DNA of 5,606 nucleotides, taken from Spirochaetaceae bacterium (GTDB lineage: Bacteria; Spirochaetota; Spirochaetia; Treponematales; Breznakiellaceae). The notes beneath the pieces are model-generated. The model was not told the origin of the DNA. It saw only the letters and a list, made by a program, of their open reading frames with translations, and did no database searches. Position 1 is the stretch's first letter; the number at the start of each line of letters is the position of its first letter. Positions 4,935-5,606 of this stretch are shown piece after piece. Position numbers and translations under genes: made by a program. The stretch is from the NCBI GenBank assembly GCA_031267475.1, contig JAIRZA010000111.1:1-5606 (forward strand), in the 5' to 3' direction.

Positions 4935-5090
4935 ATGATATGTGATAAAACATCCCCCCCCCCCCCCTCAACGCGCGCTCTTGTAACCGGCTGCCGGAAC
5001 ATGGGGTCCGGTCATGATGGAGCGGCTGAATTCCTTAGAAGAGATTGCTATAAAAGGCAAGTTGAGCGGAATACGGAAATTATTATTTAG
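4935..5090 (+). CDS. short leader ORF containing the poly-C tract, overlapping the methyltransferase start
   Basis: From ATG 4935 the frame reads MICDKTSPPPPST and on for 51 codons to TAG 5088-5090, passing the methyltransferase start at 5014 in a different frame. The Pro codons are the C14 tract. The product matches no family I know and is unlikely to have its own function. Its position and Shine-Dalgarno suggest a regulatory leader peptide. Tract length sets its end: 13 C stops at 4986; 14 C, as here, stops at 5090; 15 C stops at TGA 5015-5017, overlapping ATG 5014. It could alternatively be the broken N-terminus of an older gene. A direct fusion to the methyltransferase is excluded because TAA 4984-4986 lies in that enzyme's frame. 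Confidence 0.4.
   Translation: MICDKTSPPPPSTRALVTGCRNMGSGHDGAAEFLRRDCYKRQVERNTEIII
4954..4967. repeat. poly-C tract, 14 C
   Basis: An uninterrupted run of 14 C begins 19 bases after the leader ORF start and ends 46 bases before the methyltransferase start. It is preceded by ACAT, as is the other long tract when read on the C strand. FkbM-type and other surface-glycan enzymes carry such tracts in phase-variable loci of several bacteria. The count is vulnerable to sequencing error. Confidence 0.95.
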
Positions 5091-5606
5091 AATAAAAAAA
5101 GATAAGATACGCCTGCCGCATATTGCCAATTCGCTGCTTCTTATTGCAGCCGAACGCGCTTTTAATAAGTTAAAGAAACATGATTTTGATTTTGAAAAAG
5201 ATTTATTCATAAAAAAATGGCTAAAAACCAGTAACGGAAAGACCTATTTTGATTTTAACGGGGCGTTGCTGCCGGATATGCGAAACGGCCCGGAAAAGCT
5301 GGATAAATTTCTTCGCTATACTTTTGAAGATACTTTTTTAATTGACTGTTATTATGCTGATGATTACAGCAAGCACATCGTTGACATTCTGGATAAATTA
5401 ATGAGCGAGGGACCTTACGGCTATAAGGACGAGGCTTCCGGTTTCGATGTAACGGTCAAAGCCGGCGACATAGTAATAGACGCGGGCGCTTGGATAGGCG
5501 ATTTTAGCGCTTACGCCGCGTCAAAAGGCGCTTATGTATATGCGTTTGAGCCTGTAACCGGTGTTTATAATATTTTAACAGAAACGGCGGAGTTAAATCA
5601 AAATAG
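5014..5606 (+). CDS. FkbM-family SAM-dependent methyltransferase, 3' end beyond the window
   Basis: FkbM enzymes are O-methyltransferases that modify sugars or polyketides, often surface glycans. The frame is open from ATG 5014 (MMERLNSLEE) to the last base, 197 complete codons with no stop. The first 140 residues form a lysine-rich region without a motif I recognise. The Rossmann start then appears: DIVIDAGAWIGDFSAYAASK, the SAM-binding loop (about residues 153-172), then YAFEP about 12 residues later, whose Glu should bind the SAM ribose. The rest of the catalytic domain is outside the window. The start is set by a stop at 4984-4986 in the same frame; ATG 5014 and ATG 5017 are adjacent, each with only a weak GGGG ribosome site. 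Translation may depend on the leader ORF upstream. Substrate is unknown. Confidence 0.85.
   Translation, partial: MMERLNSLEEIAIKGKLSGIRKLLFRIKKDKIRLPHIANSLLLIAAERAFNKLKKHDFDFEKDLFIKKWLKTSNGKTYFDFNGALLPDMRNGPEKLDKFLRYTFEDTFLIDCYYADDYSKHIVDILDKLMSEGPYGYKDEASGFDVTVKAGDIVIDAGAWIGDFSAYAASKGAYVYAFEPVTGVYNILTETAELNQN

Noticed and set aside
4971..5090. N-terminus of a short-chain dehydrogenase, from the local residues ALVTG
   Set aside because: The glycine-rich continuation does not follow and the frame ends at 5090; chance resemblance.

Overview
This is a bacterial window of intermediate GC, with a tidy set of transport and membrane genes broken up by repeats, homopolymer tracts and one decayed gene. 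No rRNA, tRNA, CRISPR array or transposase is visible. The host cannot be fixed from the sequence alone. Long G/C homopolymers, an ionotropic-glutamate-receptor-like remnant, a PTS sugar permease and a FkbM-type methyltransferase would fit a host-associated bacterium, possibly a spirochaete, but that is a weak inference.

Layout, left to right. Positions 1-355 hold no recognised gene: a run of 13 G lies at 148-160, and reading frames on either side of it are open up to the start of the next gene. Positions 356-1816 (+) encode a complete GlcNAc-type PTS EIICB permease (nagE-like) behind a strong Shine-Dalgarno; it ends in a GC-rich terminator hairpin that runs into a second, 18-bp perfect hairpin. 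Convergent to it, about 1996-2840 (-) is a pseudogene of a bacterial GluR0-like ligand-gated channel, with an in-frame stop, a frameshift and a lost C-terminus. Positions 2841-3241 are intergenic and carry two tandem copies of a composite double-hairpin repeat plus a 20-nt direct repeat. Positions 3242-3715 and 3800-4756 (+) are an NfeD-family membrane protein and a stomatin/QmcA-like SPFH protein, a classic two-gene partnership thought to organise membrane microdomains. Positions 4757-5013 form a leader with a consensus-like promoter, a 12-bp stem-loop, a 19-nt tandem repeat, and a short ORF with a strong ribosome binding site that is crossed by 14 C. From 5014 to the right edge runs a FkbM-family methyltransferase, cut off by the window end.

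The most interesting feature is the arrangement before the methyltransferase. The poly-C tract lies inside a short, well-initiated leader ORF. The tract length decides whether that ORF stops well before, runs past, or stops exactly on (ATGA overlap) the methyltransferase start. This looks like a phase-variable translational switch acting through a leader peptide rather than through the enzyme's own frame. A similar geometry, with weaker evidence, exists at the poly-G tract upstream of nagE.
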